Shown piece after piece: positions 19,697 through 28,809 of a stretch of 64,000 bases of DNA. Source of the stretch: Natronospirillum operosum (GTDB lineage Bacteria > Pseudomonadota > Gammaproteobacteria > Pseudomonadales > Natronospirillaceae); assembly GCF_004768465.1 (NCBI RefSeq), contig NZ_SRMF01000004.1:62001-126000 (forward strand). The letters are read 5' to 3'. Position 1 is the stretch's first letter, and each line of letters starts with the position of its first letter. The notes beneath the pieces are model-generated. The model searched no databases. It saw only the letters and a list, made by a program, of their open reading frames with translations, and was not told the DNA's origin. The position numbers and the translations under genes are program-made.

Positions 19697-19722
19697 AATG
19701 AGGCTGCGTGTGCAGCCTCATT
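19697..19722 (+). terminator. Terminator-like hairpin after ectB
   Basis: Perfect 11-bp stem AATGAGGCTGC / GCAGCCTCATT (19697–19707, 19712–19722) around a GTGT loop, followed by GATTTGTAG. The T-run is weak, but the stem is strong and lies exactly where ectC would start. Confidence 0.7.
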
Positions 19723-19844
19723 GATTTGTAGTCGCAAGGCCATCAACAGAGGCCAAACAACGAATGCTGAGCTATCCTGATCAGTAAAGCACATGGGCCA
19801 GGCGCGGTCGGAAACGGGGCGTGTGGCCAGGAGGACCAAGAGCA

Positions 19845-21314
19845 ATGAGTGAAGAAGCTGCCCAGCAACAGCAATCAGCCAGTCAGCGCCTGAGTGTGGA
19901 GAAGATTGGCGGCACGTCGATGAGCGAATACGCGGCCGTGCGTGACAACATCATCAAGTATGATCCGGACCGCCTGTACAACCGCATTTTTGTCGTGTCT
20001 GCCTATGGCGGGGTAACCAACCTGCTGCTGGAGCACAAGAAGACGGGTGAGCCCGGTGTCTTCGAACTGTTCGCCAATGATGATTCGGACTGGGCCTGGG
20101 GTGATGCCCTGACCCGGGTCAGCCAGCACCTGTGCGAGATCAATGCCAAACTGTTCGAAGACACGCCGCTGTTGCAGCAGGCCGATCAGTTTGTGCGCGA
20201 GCGCGTCGAGGGCGTACGCAGCTGTCTGCTCGACCTGCAGCGCCTGTGCAGCTATGGTCACTTCCGGCTCGACGAGCACCTGCTGACCGTGCGTGAACTG
20301 CTGGCCTCGCTGGGTGAAGCCCACAGCGCCTACAACATGACGCAGTTGCTGCAGCTCGAGGGCATCAATGCCCGTTTTGTCGATCTCACCGGCTGGCGGG
20401 ACGAGCGCGAACTGACTCTGGTCGAGCGCATTCAGGATGCATTCCGGGATGTGCAGACGGACAGTGAACTGTCTATCGTCACCGGCTATGCCCACTGTAC
20501 CGAAGGCCTGATGCGCACCTTCGATCGCGGCTACAGCGAGATCACCTTTGCCACCATTGCCTGTGAAATGGATGTTGATGAAGCCATCATTCACAAGGAA
20601 TACCACCTCAGCAGTGCCGACCCCAAAGTCGTCGGCGATGGCAAGGTAGTACCCATCGGGCGCACCAACTATGACGTGGCCGACCAGCTCAGTAATCTGG
20701 GCATGGAGGCCATTCACCCCAAGGCGGCCCGGGGCATGCGCCAGCGTGATATTCCGCTGCGCGTCAAGAACACCTTCGAACCGGAGCATACCGGTACGCT
20801 GATCACCCGTGACTACACCAGTGAAACCCCGCGCGTGGAAATCATTGCCGGCCAGCCACACCTGCTGGCGATCCAGATCTTCGATCAGGACATGGTCGGT
20901 GACCGTTCGCGCTATGAAGAGCGCCTGCAGGACATGATCAAGCGCTTCAAGCTGCGTGTACTCGGGCGGGATTCCAACGCCAACACGCTGACGGCCTACG
21001 TCGATTGCAGCCTGAAGACGGCCAAGAAAGTCGCCGACAACTTCAGCGAACGCATTCCGTCGGCACAGATCACCTCCAAGAAGGTGGCGGTGGTGTCGGC
21101 CATCGGCAGCGATATGGAAGTCACCGGACTGCTGGCCAAGACCGTGAAGTCGCTGGCTGACCGGGAGATCAATGTACTGGCTATTCACCAGGGTATGCGA
21201 CAGGTGGACATTCAGATTATTGTGGAAGAAGATAAGTACGTAGAGTCCGTGAAGGCACTTCACGGAGCACTTATCGAACCACATAATCATGAGTACGCCA
21301 TATGCGCAGCCTGA
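19845..21314 (+). CDS. ask: Ectoine-specific aspartokinase
   Basis: Phosphorylates aspartate to feed ectoine precursor synthesis (Ask_Ect type, often encoded with ectABC and less feedback-sensitive). 489 residues with the kinase start VEKIGGTSMSEYAAV, GYAHCTEGLMRTFDRGYSE and, at the C-terminus, two ACT domains ending near IIVEEDKYV. The ATG at 19845 has AGGAGG upstream, giving MSEEAAQ. It is separated from ectB by 172 bases and a hairpin, so it probably has its own promoter. Its last 13 bases overlap the next gene. Confidence 0.93.
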   Translation: MSEEAAQQQQSASQRLSVEKIGGTSMSEYAAVRDNIIKYDPDRLYNRIFVVSAYGGVTNLLLEHKKTGEPGVFELFANDDSDWAWGDALTRVSQHLCEINAKLFEDTPLLQQADQFVRERVEGVRSCLLDLQRLCSYGHFRLDEHLLTVRELLASLGEAHSAYNMTQLLQLEGINARFVDLTGWRDERELTLVERIQDAFRDVQTDSELSIVTGYAHCTEGLMRTFDRGYSEITFATIACEMDVDEAIIHKEYHLSSADPKVVGDGKVVPIGRTNYDVADQLSNLGMEAIHPKAARGMRQRDIPLRVKNTFEPEHTGTLITRDYTSETPRVEIIAGQPHLLAIQIFDQDMVGDRSRYEERLQDMIKRFKLRVLGRDSNANTLTAYVDCSLKTAKKVADNFSERIPSAQITSKKVAVVSAIGSDMEVTGLLAKTVKSLADREINVLAIHQGMRQVDIQIIVEEDKYVESVKALHGALIEPHNHEYAICAA

Positions 21315-22225
21315 CAGGGAAACTGTTCTCTGCGATGACGCTACTGGCCGCCTTCGGGGCGGCCAGTGTCGTTCTGGGACAGGACATGGCGCCCGGCGGT
21401 GGGCTGGAACTGGACAGCAGTCTCTACCAGCCGCCAGAGGGTGATCAGCAAGTCCGCGAGCACATCGAACAGCTTGATGAACCGCTCTACACCCCCTTTG
21501 TGGAGCGCTATCTGCTCGATGAAATCCGCAGTCTGCGCCTGGAACTGGCGCAGACCCAGGTACGGATGACCGAGCAACTGACCGACCGTCAACTGAACAC
21601 CATGGACCGGGCCATGTCCTACACCACGGACACTGTCACCTATTTCTTCTATCTGATTGCGGCGGCGTCTTCGGTACTGATTATTGCCGGCTGGAAATCA
21701 CTGCGCGATATCCGACTGTCGGTGCGCAAGCAGGCCAAGGCCGAGATTGGTCAGGTGATTCAGCAGTATGAGCAGCGTCTGGCCGACCTGGAGCAGGATC
21801 TCAAGAGCACCAGTCAGCGCATCGAGGTGAATGCCGACGAGATCGAGCGTACCAACGAGATTCATGCGCTCTGGCTGCGCGCCAGTCAGGAGCGCAGCAT
21901 TCCGACGCGGATTTCCATCTATGACCAGATTCTGGCCATTCGTCCGCGCGATGCCGAGGCGCTGACCTACAAGGCCGATGCCGTGCTGGATCTGAACGAA
22001 CCGCAGTGGGCCATCAACCTCTGTCAGCTCGCACTGGGGGCCGACCGGGACTATGCCCATGCCTATTATCAGTTGGCCTGCGCCTATGCCATGATGGAGC
22101 GTACCGAGGAGGCCATCCAGTCGCTGCACAAGGCGATTTCGCTCAACGAGTCCTATCTGGAAGAAGCCCAGAGCGAGCAGGTGCTGCAGGTCATTCTGCC
22201 GCAGTTGCAGGACTCGTCGGAGTAA
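21302..22225 (+). CDS. Membrane-anchored coiled-coil/TPR protein
   Basis: 307 residues. Architecture in order: signal-peptide-like segment (1–26, ending VVLGQ), a periplasmic-like stretch, one transmembrane helix (about 112–131, YFFYLIAAASSVLIIAGW), a coiled coil (about 145–185) and TPR-like repeats (about 195–290). It overlaps ask by 13 bases in another frame, implying co-translation. The gene's 3' end overlaps the convergent moeA by 35 bases. I do not recognise a named family; scaffolding is the only reasonable guess. Confidence 0.75.
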   Translation: MRSLTGKLFSAMTLLAAFGAASVVLGQDMAPGGGLELDSSLYQPPEGDQQVREHIEQLDEPLYTPFVERYLLDEIRSLRLELAQTQVRMTEQLTDRQLNTMDRAMSYTTDTVTYFFYLIAAASSVLIIAGWKSLRDIRLSVRKQAKAEIGQVIQQYEQRLADLEQDLKSTSQRIEVNADEIERTNEIHALWLRASQERSIPTRISIYDQILAIRPRDAEALTYKADAVLDLNEPQWAINLCQLALGADRDYAHAYYQLACAYAMMERTEEAIQSLHKAISLNESYLEEAQSEQVLQVILPQLQDSSE

Positions 22226-23468
22226 ACCAGCCCAGAGCCGGGTCGAACGGTACCACGGTGACCGGGTCGCCGGGCTGTATGTCACCGCTTTCGGCGGGTA
22301 GCACCGCATAGGCATTGGCCTGGGCCAGGGACCACAGCATGTGCGACCCCTGTCCGGAAGCCGGGCGCACACTGTGCTCGCAGCGCCCGTCAGCCGAGAC
22401 GGTCTGGCTCAGCACGGCACGCTGAAAATCCAGCCGACCGGGTTTCTTGCGCAACGGCTCCGCAGCCGGCACGGTCAGCGTCAGCGGTGCCGTTACCGCC
22501 GCACCACTGAGTTTGCCCAGTGCCGGTACCAGCAACTGATGGGCCGTCACCAGCGCCGACACCGGGTTGCCGGGCAGGCCGAAGAACCAGCCCTTGCCCA
22601 GGCGACCAAAGGCCACCGGCTTGCCCGGCTTGATGGCCACCTTCCAGAAATCGATGTCACCCAGTTCCTGTAGAATGTCCCGGGTATAGTCCGCAGCCCC
22701 CACCGAAACCCCACCGGTCGACACCACCAGATCGTGCGTCCGCATGGCGCCGGCCATGCATTGGCGCAGTGCGGTTGGGTCGTCGCGCACTATGCCCAGG
22801 TCCGTGATCTCGACCGGCAACGGCCGCAGCAGCAGACTGATCGCCAGCCGATTGCTCTCGTAGATGTCACCCGGGGCCAGCGTCTCGCCGGCCTGGCGCA
22901 GTTCATCTCCGGTGGCCAGCAGGGCTACCCGCAGCCGGCGGACCACGGTGACTTTCGACAATCCCAGGGCGCCCAGCAGGGCCAGGTCCGTGACCTGCAG
23001 GCGCCGCCCGGCCGGCAGCACCTCGGTGCCGGCTGTCACATCATCGCCGGCCGGACGGATATTGTTGCCCGGCGGGCACTCTGTGTTCAGCCGCAGGCGC
23101 TGGTCGGCAGACTGTTCGGTCTGCTCCTGCATGATCACCCGGTCCGCCCCGGGCGGTACCACGGCCCCGGTCATGATGCGCAACGCTTCCCCGGGCCGGA
23201 GGGCGCCGTTCCAGGGTGCGCCGGCCAGCGCCTCACCCCGAATGTCGTACTCGGCCCCGGCGGGGGCATCTCCGGCAGCCAGCGCATAGCCGTCCATGGC
23301 CGAGTTGGCGGCCGGTGGCAGGCTGACGGGTGCCTCTACGGGGGCCTGCAGCACACGGCCCAGAGCATCCGGCAGTGGCACGGATTCGCCTTCCGTGCAG
23401 GGAGTGAGCGCAGCCAGCAGGCGCTGGCGCGCCTCGGCAAAGGGCATCATGGGGTGTTGAGCGGCCAT
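22191..23468 (-). CDS. moeA: Molybdopterin molybdotransferase
   Basis: Inserts molybdate into adenylylated molybdopterin. 425 residues with the signature blocks NSAMDGYAL (about residue 55), IMTGAVVPPGADRV, STGGVSVGAADYT (about 250) and FGLPGNPVSALV (about 300). The ATG at 23468 follows AGGA by six bases. Encoded away from the moa cluster and with its own upstream region of 150 bases shared with the GH65 gene. Confidence 0.96.
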   Translation of the reverse strand: MAAQHPMMPFAEARQRLLAALTPCTEGESVPLPDALGRVLQAPVEAPVSLPPAANSAMDGYALAAGDAPAGAEYDIRGEALAGAPWNGALRPGEALRIMTGAVVPPGADRVIMQEQTEQSADQRLRLNTECPPGNNIRPAGDDVTAGTEVLPAGRRLQVTDLALLGALGLSKVTVVRRLRVALLATGDELRQAGETLAPGDIYESNRLAISLLLRPLPVEITDLGIVRDDPTALRQCMAGAMRTHDLVVSTGGVSVGAADYTRDILQELGDIDFWKVAIKPGKPVAFGRLGKGWFFGLPGNPVSALVTAHQLLVPALGKLSGAAVTAPLTLTVPAAEPLRKKPGRLDFQRAVLSQTVSADGRCEHSVRPASGQGSHMLWSLAQANAYAVLPAESGDIQPGDPVTVVPFDPALGWFTPTSPATAAE

Positions 23469-23617
23469 GGCGGTTCCTATCAATGAATATTGGTGTACAA
23501 TCGCGTCTGGAAGTTATGCAATCGAATGCATAGCCCTGTCACAGCAAGCATTTACCATAGCACCGTGCGCAGCAACCGCCTACCGCGTGCCACTGCAGCC
23601 ATCCGAGCGGAGACGTC

Positions 23618-25939
23618 ATGGAACTGAGCAATCAACTTCACACCGATACCGGCTGGGAATTCTACGAGCGCACCTTTGATCCGCAACAGGTGGTGACCAC
23701 CGGCAGCAATTTCATGATCGGCAATGGCTATCTGGGGTATCGGGGCACGCTGGCCGAGTGGGATGCCGAACAGCATGTGGCCTGTGTGGTGGCGGACACC
23801 TGGGATACTGCCGAGCCGGGCCGACTGACCGAGCTCTGCAATGTGCCCAATCCGCTGTATTTTCAGGTGCGGGTGGGCGACGAGACCCTGTCGGCCTTTG
23901 CCGGTGCAACGACTGATTACGCGCGCGCCATGGACCTGCGCTGTGGCCTGTTCTCGCGTCGTTCCACCTGGCAGGGTCGTGCGCCGGGTGCCATCACCAT
24001 TGAAGAGGAAAAATTTGCCAGCTATGACGATATCCACCTGCTGGCCATGCGCTATCGGGTGACGGCGCAGCAGGACACCGAAATCAGTGTGCTGACGGGC
24101 ATCGATGGCCGCGTCTGGAGCATCAGCGGCGAGCATTTTCGCCATACCGAGGCCCATACCCTGGGCGACGCTGCGGACCTGATTGCCATGGATGTGGTGA
24201 CGGTGGAAGAGGGCACCCTGATCCGGGTGGCCGAAGGGTTGAACATTACCGGCAGCGTGCCGGTGCATGCCAGCGTGCGCGAGGTGGAGCGCCGGGTACT
24301 GCGCGAGATGACCTTCCGGTTGCGCGCCGGTGACACAATCACCTTCGAGAAATTCGCCAGCGTACAGCACAGCAATGGCGTGGCAGACTCGCAGGCCGGT
24401 GCCTTGGCCTGCGTGGAACGGGCACGGGACCAGGGCTTCGAAGCGCTGCTGGCGGCGCATCGCCAGTGCTGGGAACGCATGTGGGCGGTCAGCGACATCC
24501 GCATCGAGGGTGACCTGGAATCACAGCTGCTGGCGCGCTTCAATGTGTTCCACAACATCATTCACACGCCGTCGCATGCCCGCCTGCCGGTGGGGGCCAG
24601 GGGGCTGTCCTGTCAGGTCTATCAGGGGGCTGCGTTCTGGGACCAGGAAACCTTCAACCTGCCCATGTACCTGTACACCCAGCCCGAGCTGGCGCGCCAC
24701 CTGCTGGAGTACCGCTACGACACCCTGGACGGTGCCCGGCGCAAGGCCGAGCGCCTGGGTTACAGCGGTGCCTTCTATGCCTGGACCAGTGGCAAGACTG
24801 GCGATGAGCTGTTTCCGGATTTCTTCTTTACCGATGTGCTGACCGGCCGCCCGATCCGCAACCACTTCAATTGCTGGCAGATCCATATCTCGCCGGATAT
24901 CACCTATGCGCTCTGGCTCTATTATGACGCCACCGGTGACTGGGACTTCATCGAGCGCTGCGGCGCCGAGATCGCCTTCGAGATCGCGCGCTTTATCGGT
25001 TCCCGGGTGCACCTGCGGGTGGATCTGGACCGCTATGAGCTGATCCGTCTGCTGGGGCCGGACGAGTACCACGAGAATGTCGACAACAATGCCTACACCC
25101 TCTATCTGAGCCACTTTGCCGTGGACCGGGCGCTGGTGCTGTACGAGCAGATGCAGCAGCGGGCGCCGGAGCAACTGCGGGCACTGCGCGCGCGCATCGG
25201 TCTGACCGACGAGGAACTGAGCTACTGGCGGGATATTTTGCACCGGCTCTATCTGCCGCAGCCGGATGCCGACACCGGCCTGATCGAGCAGTTCGACGGC
25301 TTCTTCGGGCTCGAAGACACCACCCCGGCCGAGTTGCGCCAAAGGCTGATCGACCCCGGCGAGTACTGGGGCTGGCCCAATGGTGTTGCCGTGCACGCCC
25401 AGGTGCTGAAGCAGGCCGATCTGCTGCAGCTGTTTGCCCTGCTTGATGATTTCTCGCCCGCGGTGATGCGGGCCAACTACGAATACTATGAGCCGCGCAC
25501 CGAGCATGGCTCCTCTCTGAGCCCGTCAGTGCATGCACTGATCGCCACCAAGGCCGGCCTGCAGGACGAAGCCTGGCGCTATTTCATGGAGGCCGCCACC
25601 ATCGACCTGTACAGCCGCAGCAAGAAGGTGATGAGTGGGGGTTCCTTTCTGGGTGGCATTCACACGGCCGCCTGCGGCGGCATCTGGCAGGTGATCGTGC
25701 GCGGCTTCGCCGGCTTCGAGATTCATGACGGTGCGCTGCATTTCGCGCCGCATCTGCCGGCGCGCTGGCAGCAGTTCAGTTTTCCGCTGGCCTTCCGCGA
25801 CAACCATCTGGAGGTGACCATAGACGCAGGCGGGGTAACCGTCAGCGCTGCCGCGGCCAACCAAGCCGCCGTGCCTGTTGTCGTGGGTCAGCAGCAGCTC
25901 GACGTCACCCCGGGCAGCACCGAAACGCTGTTCGCCTGA
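23618..25939 (+). CDS. Glycoside hydrolase family 65 phosphorylase
   Basis: 773-residue GH65 protein, the family of maltose, trehalose, kojibiose and nigerose phosphorylases that split alpha-glucosides with inorganic phosphate. Three features support it: the (alpha/alpha)6-barrel block AAFWDQETFNLPMYLY, the general-acid glutamate in LLGPDEYHENVDNNA (about residue 482) and the phosphate-site region HGSSLSPSVHALIATKAG (about 630). Substrate cannot be told. No beta-phosphoglucomutase, sugar transporter or regulator is adjacent. GGAG lies five bases before the ATG. Divergent from moeA. Confidence 0.9.
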   Translation: MELSNQLHTDTGWEFYERTFDPQQVVTTGSNFMIGNGYLGYRGTLAEWDAEQHVACVVADTWDTAEPGRLTELCNVPNPLYFQVRVGDETLSAFAGATTDYARAMDLRCGLFSRRSTWQGRAPGAITIEEEKFASYDDIHLLAMRYRVTAQQDTEISVLTGIDGRVWSISGEHFRHTEAHTLGDAADLIAMDVVTVEEGTLIRVAEGLNITGSVPVHASVREVERRVLREMTFRLRAGDTITFEKFASVQHSNGVADSQAGALACVERARDQGFEALLAAHRQCWERMWAVSDIRIEGDLESQLLARFNVFHNIIHTPSHARLPVGARGLSCQVYQGAAFWDQETFNLPMYLYTQPELARHLLEYRYDTLDGARRKAERLGYSGAFYAWTSGKTGDELFPDFFFTDVLTGRPIRNHFNCWQIHISPDITYALWLYYDATGDWDFIERCGAEIAFEIARFIGSRVHLRVDLDRYELIRLLGPDEYHENVDNNAYTLYLSHFAVDRALVLYEQMQQRAPEQLRALRARIGLTDEELSYWRDILHRLYLPQPDADTGLIEQFDGFFGLEDTTPAELRQRLIDPGEYWGWPNGVAVHAQVLKQADLLQLFALLDDFSPAVMRANYEYYEPRTEHGSSLSPSVHALIATKAGLQDEAWRYFMEAATIDLYSRSKKVMSGGSFLGGIHTAACGGIWQVIVRGFAGFEIHDGALHFAPHLPARWQQFSFPLAFRDNHLEVTIDAGGVTVSAAAANQAAVPVVVGQQQLDVTPGSTETLFA

Positions 25940-25954
25940 ACCCTCCTTCGGCGT

Positions 25955-26896
25955 TCAGTCGCGGTCGATGAAACGCTGGCGCACGCTGTCGTTGATGGTG
26001 GCCACCGGCACGATAATGCCGATTTCGAGCGCATCCCCGAAGTCGGCATCAAGGACGGTCTGACCGCACCAGATCTGGTTCGACAGCGCCATGTAGGACT
26101 GCATGACCGGTGGTATGCGCTCGCCTGCGGCGGCCATGAGTTCGCGCAGCCGAGCAATTCTGTTTTCGGGTGTATCATCAGCGCCTGGTGCCACCGCCGC
26201 CGGTACCGGTGAGTTGTCCTCTGCAGGCTGATAGCCCAGGCCCTGGCGTGCCGCCAACAGGGGTGTCCCGGGGCCATAGTGGTGTTCAAGCCAGCGGATC
26301 AGCAGATCCCGCGCCGAACTCTGCATGCTCTGGTACAGAGACACATTGCCGAAAAAGTACCGGCACTCTGGGTGAGTTCGCAGCAGGGCGCCAAGCCCGG
26401 CCCAGATGGCAAAAAAGCCCAGGCTCTGCCGGCGCGCGGCTCGGTTGACCACCGAACGCCCCAGTTCAATGGCGAATGGCAGCATCACCTCCCGGAACTC
26501 GGGGCTGTAGTCGAACAGGGTGCGCGTGCGCAGGCAGCCATCGCCGAAGGTGGCGGCTCTGGCCCCCAGTTGATAGCGGTACAGGGCGACAATCTCCTGC
26601 TGCTGCGGGTCCCAGGCGAGCAGCTGTCCATAGCAGCCCGGTCCCCGGTCCAGTGCATCCAGATCCAGCGGCTCGCCCCGGCCCGCACCGACGGCCTGAA
26701 AGCCAATCTCGCGCAGGCGCCCGATGGCGCGCAGTGTGTGTGGACATTCGTCACCGTAGAAGCTGTGTATTTCCAGTGAGCGCATGTGCGTCAGGGGCTG
26801 GCGGGAGCCCAGTTCCGCCGCAACCTCGGCGACTGCGGGCAGCCAGGGGTCGGTTGCAGTCTCGCTGGGTCGGGGGCTGGCGAGTGTGGTGGTCAT
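25955..26896 (-). CDS. GNAT-fold N-acyltransferase, OlsB/FeeM-like
   Basis: 313 residues resembling the PF13444 group that contains ornithine N-acyltransferase OlsB and N-acyl amino acid synthases. Blocks that fit are YRYQLGARA, the LFDYSPEF...AIELGRSVV segment and FFGNVSLYQSMQSSARDLLIRWLE. These enzymes transfer a long acyl chain from ACP to an amine. Its start overlaps the stop of the upstream acyltransferase fusion by 4 bases, so the two are one operon and probably act in sequence on a lipid. Substrate unknown. Confidence 0.7.
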   Translation of the reverse strand: MTTTLASPRPSETATDPWLPAVAEVAAELGSRQPLTHMRSLEIHSFYGDECPHTLRAIGRLREIGFQAVGAGRGEPLDLDALDRGPGCYGQLLAWDPQQQEIVALYRYQLGARAATFGDGCLRTRTLFDYSPEFREVMLPFAIELGRSVVNRAARRQSLGFFAIWAGLGALLRTHPECRYFFGNVSLYQSMQSSARDLLIRWLEHHYGPGTPLLAARQGLGYQPAEDNSPVPAAVAPGADDTPENRIARLRELMAAAGERIPPVMQSYMALSNQIWCGQTVLDADFGDALEIGIIVPVATINDSVRQRFIDRD

Positions 26897-28353
26897 GGGG
26901 TCACCTCCTGTTGGGCGTTGCCATGCTGGTGTGGTTTGGTGCGGGTGTCGGCGGCCAGGCTGTCGTAGCGCCGGCGCAGCCAGTGCAGGCGCTCGCTATC
27001 GGTGGCGCCGGCTTCGAGCAGGGTGGCGGGGTCTATGGGCGAGCCCGCCGTCAGGCTGTACTGCCGACAGGACGGATTGAGGAAATCCCGTGACAGCCAC
27101 AGCATTTCCAGATTCAGCGCCAGGCCCAGACGCCGGCGCAGGGCGGCTGTCAGGTTGAAACGGCGCGAGTGGTGGCCCTCGATATGCACCGGCACCAGAG
27201 TCCGGCCATATTCACGGGCCAGGGTGACCGGCATGCGTTGCCAGGGAAATTCCTCTACCCGGCGGTCCTGCGTGCGCCCGGTTCGACCGGCGGGAAATAC
27301 CAGCAGTGCCGCGTCGCCGGCGAATGCCGACTTCAGGTTAAGCGTGGACCAGCGACTGCGCCGATAGCGGTCCACCGGCACCAGGAAGGGGCGCATCTGC
27401 GGAATGCTCATCAACGCATCCGTGACGACCACCCTGACCTCGTCGTAGTGTTGCAGCAGCCAGTCCAGCATCAGCACACCGTCAAAACCGCCGGTGGGGT
27501 GGTTGGCCACAAATACCGGTCTCGATTTCGGCGCTGGCAATGGCCGCGACATCGGCCGCGTCTGCGCAGAGACCCCCAGATGGACCCGCACGGCGCCGGG
27601 GAAGGCGCGGCAGGGTGTATGCCGAAACTGCTGCAGGCCCGTGTTCAGGGCCCGCTCGTTCACCACCCAGCGCAGCAGCGGCATTGCCCAGCGGGGCAGG
27701 CGCTGGTAGAGCGCCGGATTCTTCTCCGCCAGCAGGGCACATACGTCGATGGGGCCTGTACCGCGTGCAGCGGGAGCATCTGTCGGGGTTGTCTGCACGC
27801 GTCGTTGGTGGCGTAATGTGGAGGGATGCACACCGAATGAGGCGGGGACTTCGACATCTGACAGTGTTGCCAGATGGCCGATCAGCGCCAGGTGATGCAC
27901 CGTATGGCTGGACAGGAAGGCCAGTTCGCGCTCTGGCGAAGAAGGCAGCGGCAGGTTCAGCGGGTCTGCTGCCGCGTCTGTGGCCGGGTCCAGATCGGCG
28001 TCGCAGGGGTAGGCGACAGTCAGGTGCTCAGGCAGAGTGCTTGCACCAAGGCGCCTGAGCCTGTTCTGCAGGCTGGCCAGAGCCTCCCGGCCGACCGCCA
28101 CTGACTGTTCCGGTCTGCGGTCTCGATGGCGTTGCTCATAATCGAGCGGGACGGTGCGATGGCTGGGGTCGTGCAGAGCCGCCAGCAGGCAGTGGTAGTG
28201 GGCCAGCACATGCCGTACATGGCGACCTATGGTCTGGTCACCGGCCTCGGGTGGCGCGTACTCGGAATCACGGAGGCGGTCGAGCAGGCTGGCCAGCTGT
28301 TGCAGAAACACCAGGTTTTCTTCGATCAGTGGGCTGCACCGCATTCGGGGCAT
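26893..28353 (-). CDS. DinB-domain–PlsC-type acyltransferase fusion
   Basis: 486 residues in two parts. Residues 1–165 look like a DinB/YfiT four-helix bundle: metal-ligand-type histidines sit in GRHVRHVLAHYHC (H45/H48/H52) and SSHTVHHLALIGH (H150–H154). Residues 200–440 are a lysophospholipid-type acyltransferase with NHPTGGFDG (284–292) as the acyl-transfer motif, then FPAGRTGR as the substrate-binding block. The reading frame is continuous with a Pro/Thr/Ala-rich linker. It is followed by the OlsB/FeeM-like gene in a 4-base overlap. The pairing recalls the two steps of ornithine-lipid synthesis, here with an added DinB domain of unknown role. Confidence 0.75.
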   Translation of the reverse strand: MPRMRCSPLIEENLVFLQQLASLLDRLRDSEYAPPEAGDQTIGRHVRHVLAHYHCLLAALHDPSHRTVPLDYEQRHRDRRPEQSVAVGREALASLQNRLRRLGASTLPEHLTVAYPCDADLDPATDAAADPLNLPLPSSPERELAFLSSHTVHHLALIGHLATLSDVEVPASFGVHPSTLRHQRRVQTTPTDAPAARGTGPIDVCALLAEKNPALYQRLPRWAMPLLRWVVNERALNTGLQQFRHTPCRAFPGAVRVHLGVSAQTRPMSRPLPAPKSRPVFVANHPTGGFDGVLMLDWLLQHYDEVRVVVTDALMSIPQMRPFLVPVDRYRRSRWSTLNLKSAFAGDAALLVFPAGRTGRTQDRRVEEFPWQRMPVTLAREYGRTLVPVHIEGHHSRRFNLTAALRRRLGLALNLEMLWLSRDFLNPSCRQYSLTAGSPIDPATLLEAGATDSERLHWLRRRYDSLAADTRTKPHQHGNAQQEVTP

Positions 28354-28809
28354 GACAACAGGTCCTGTAATATGGGTATCATGTCAGGTGTGACAGAGTC
28401 CGGCCTCGAAAGTTCCGCGCTGTGGTCCACAGGGAAGTGCCGGTAAGCGTTGCCGGGGTCTGGGCGAAAGATTTTTGTCGTGTAGGCAGCATGGAAGCGT
28501 CAGAGAATGTAAAAACAAAGTTCTTGCTTTGTTTTGCACGCCTCTGGACTACACTCGTAATAGAAAGCCCGATACGGGCTTTGCTGAAGGCAGCAGGGAT
28601 GGAGGTGCACGCCAGTCAGGCAACCTCGCCACAGAAAGGTTGCCCGTCGCGCCCCTTACTATTCGCGCGCAACGTCGAACTCAGGGCCCTGTTCACCGGC
28701 CCACCCAAGGGACTGCAACGTACCTCCTTCAGGATGGTCCGAGATCACATGTTGATCCGACGTCATCCAATGCCTAACTCGATTTGGTCAGGTCAACTCA
28801 GGGGTTCGT
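28354..28809. promoter_or_regulatory. Upstream region of prkA-yeaH-spoVR
   Basis: 456 bases without a convincing gene. It contains a perfect 9-bp inverted repeat AAAACAAAG-N6-CTTTGTTTT (28512–28535). This could be a terminator for transcription from the left, or an operator. AGGGG lies 6 bases before the prkA ATG. The length suggests complex regulation, in keeping with the starvation control known for this trio. Confidence 0.45.

Noticed and set aside
19875-21290. 471-codon open frame antisense to ask
   Set aside because: Shadow of the aspartokinase gene; composition is typical of reverse-strand translation of coding DNA.
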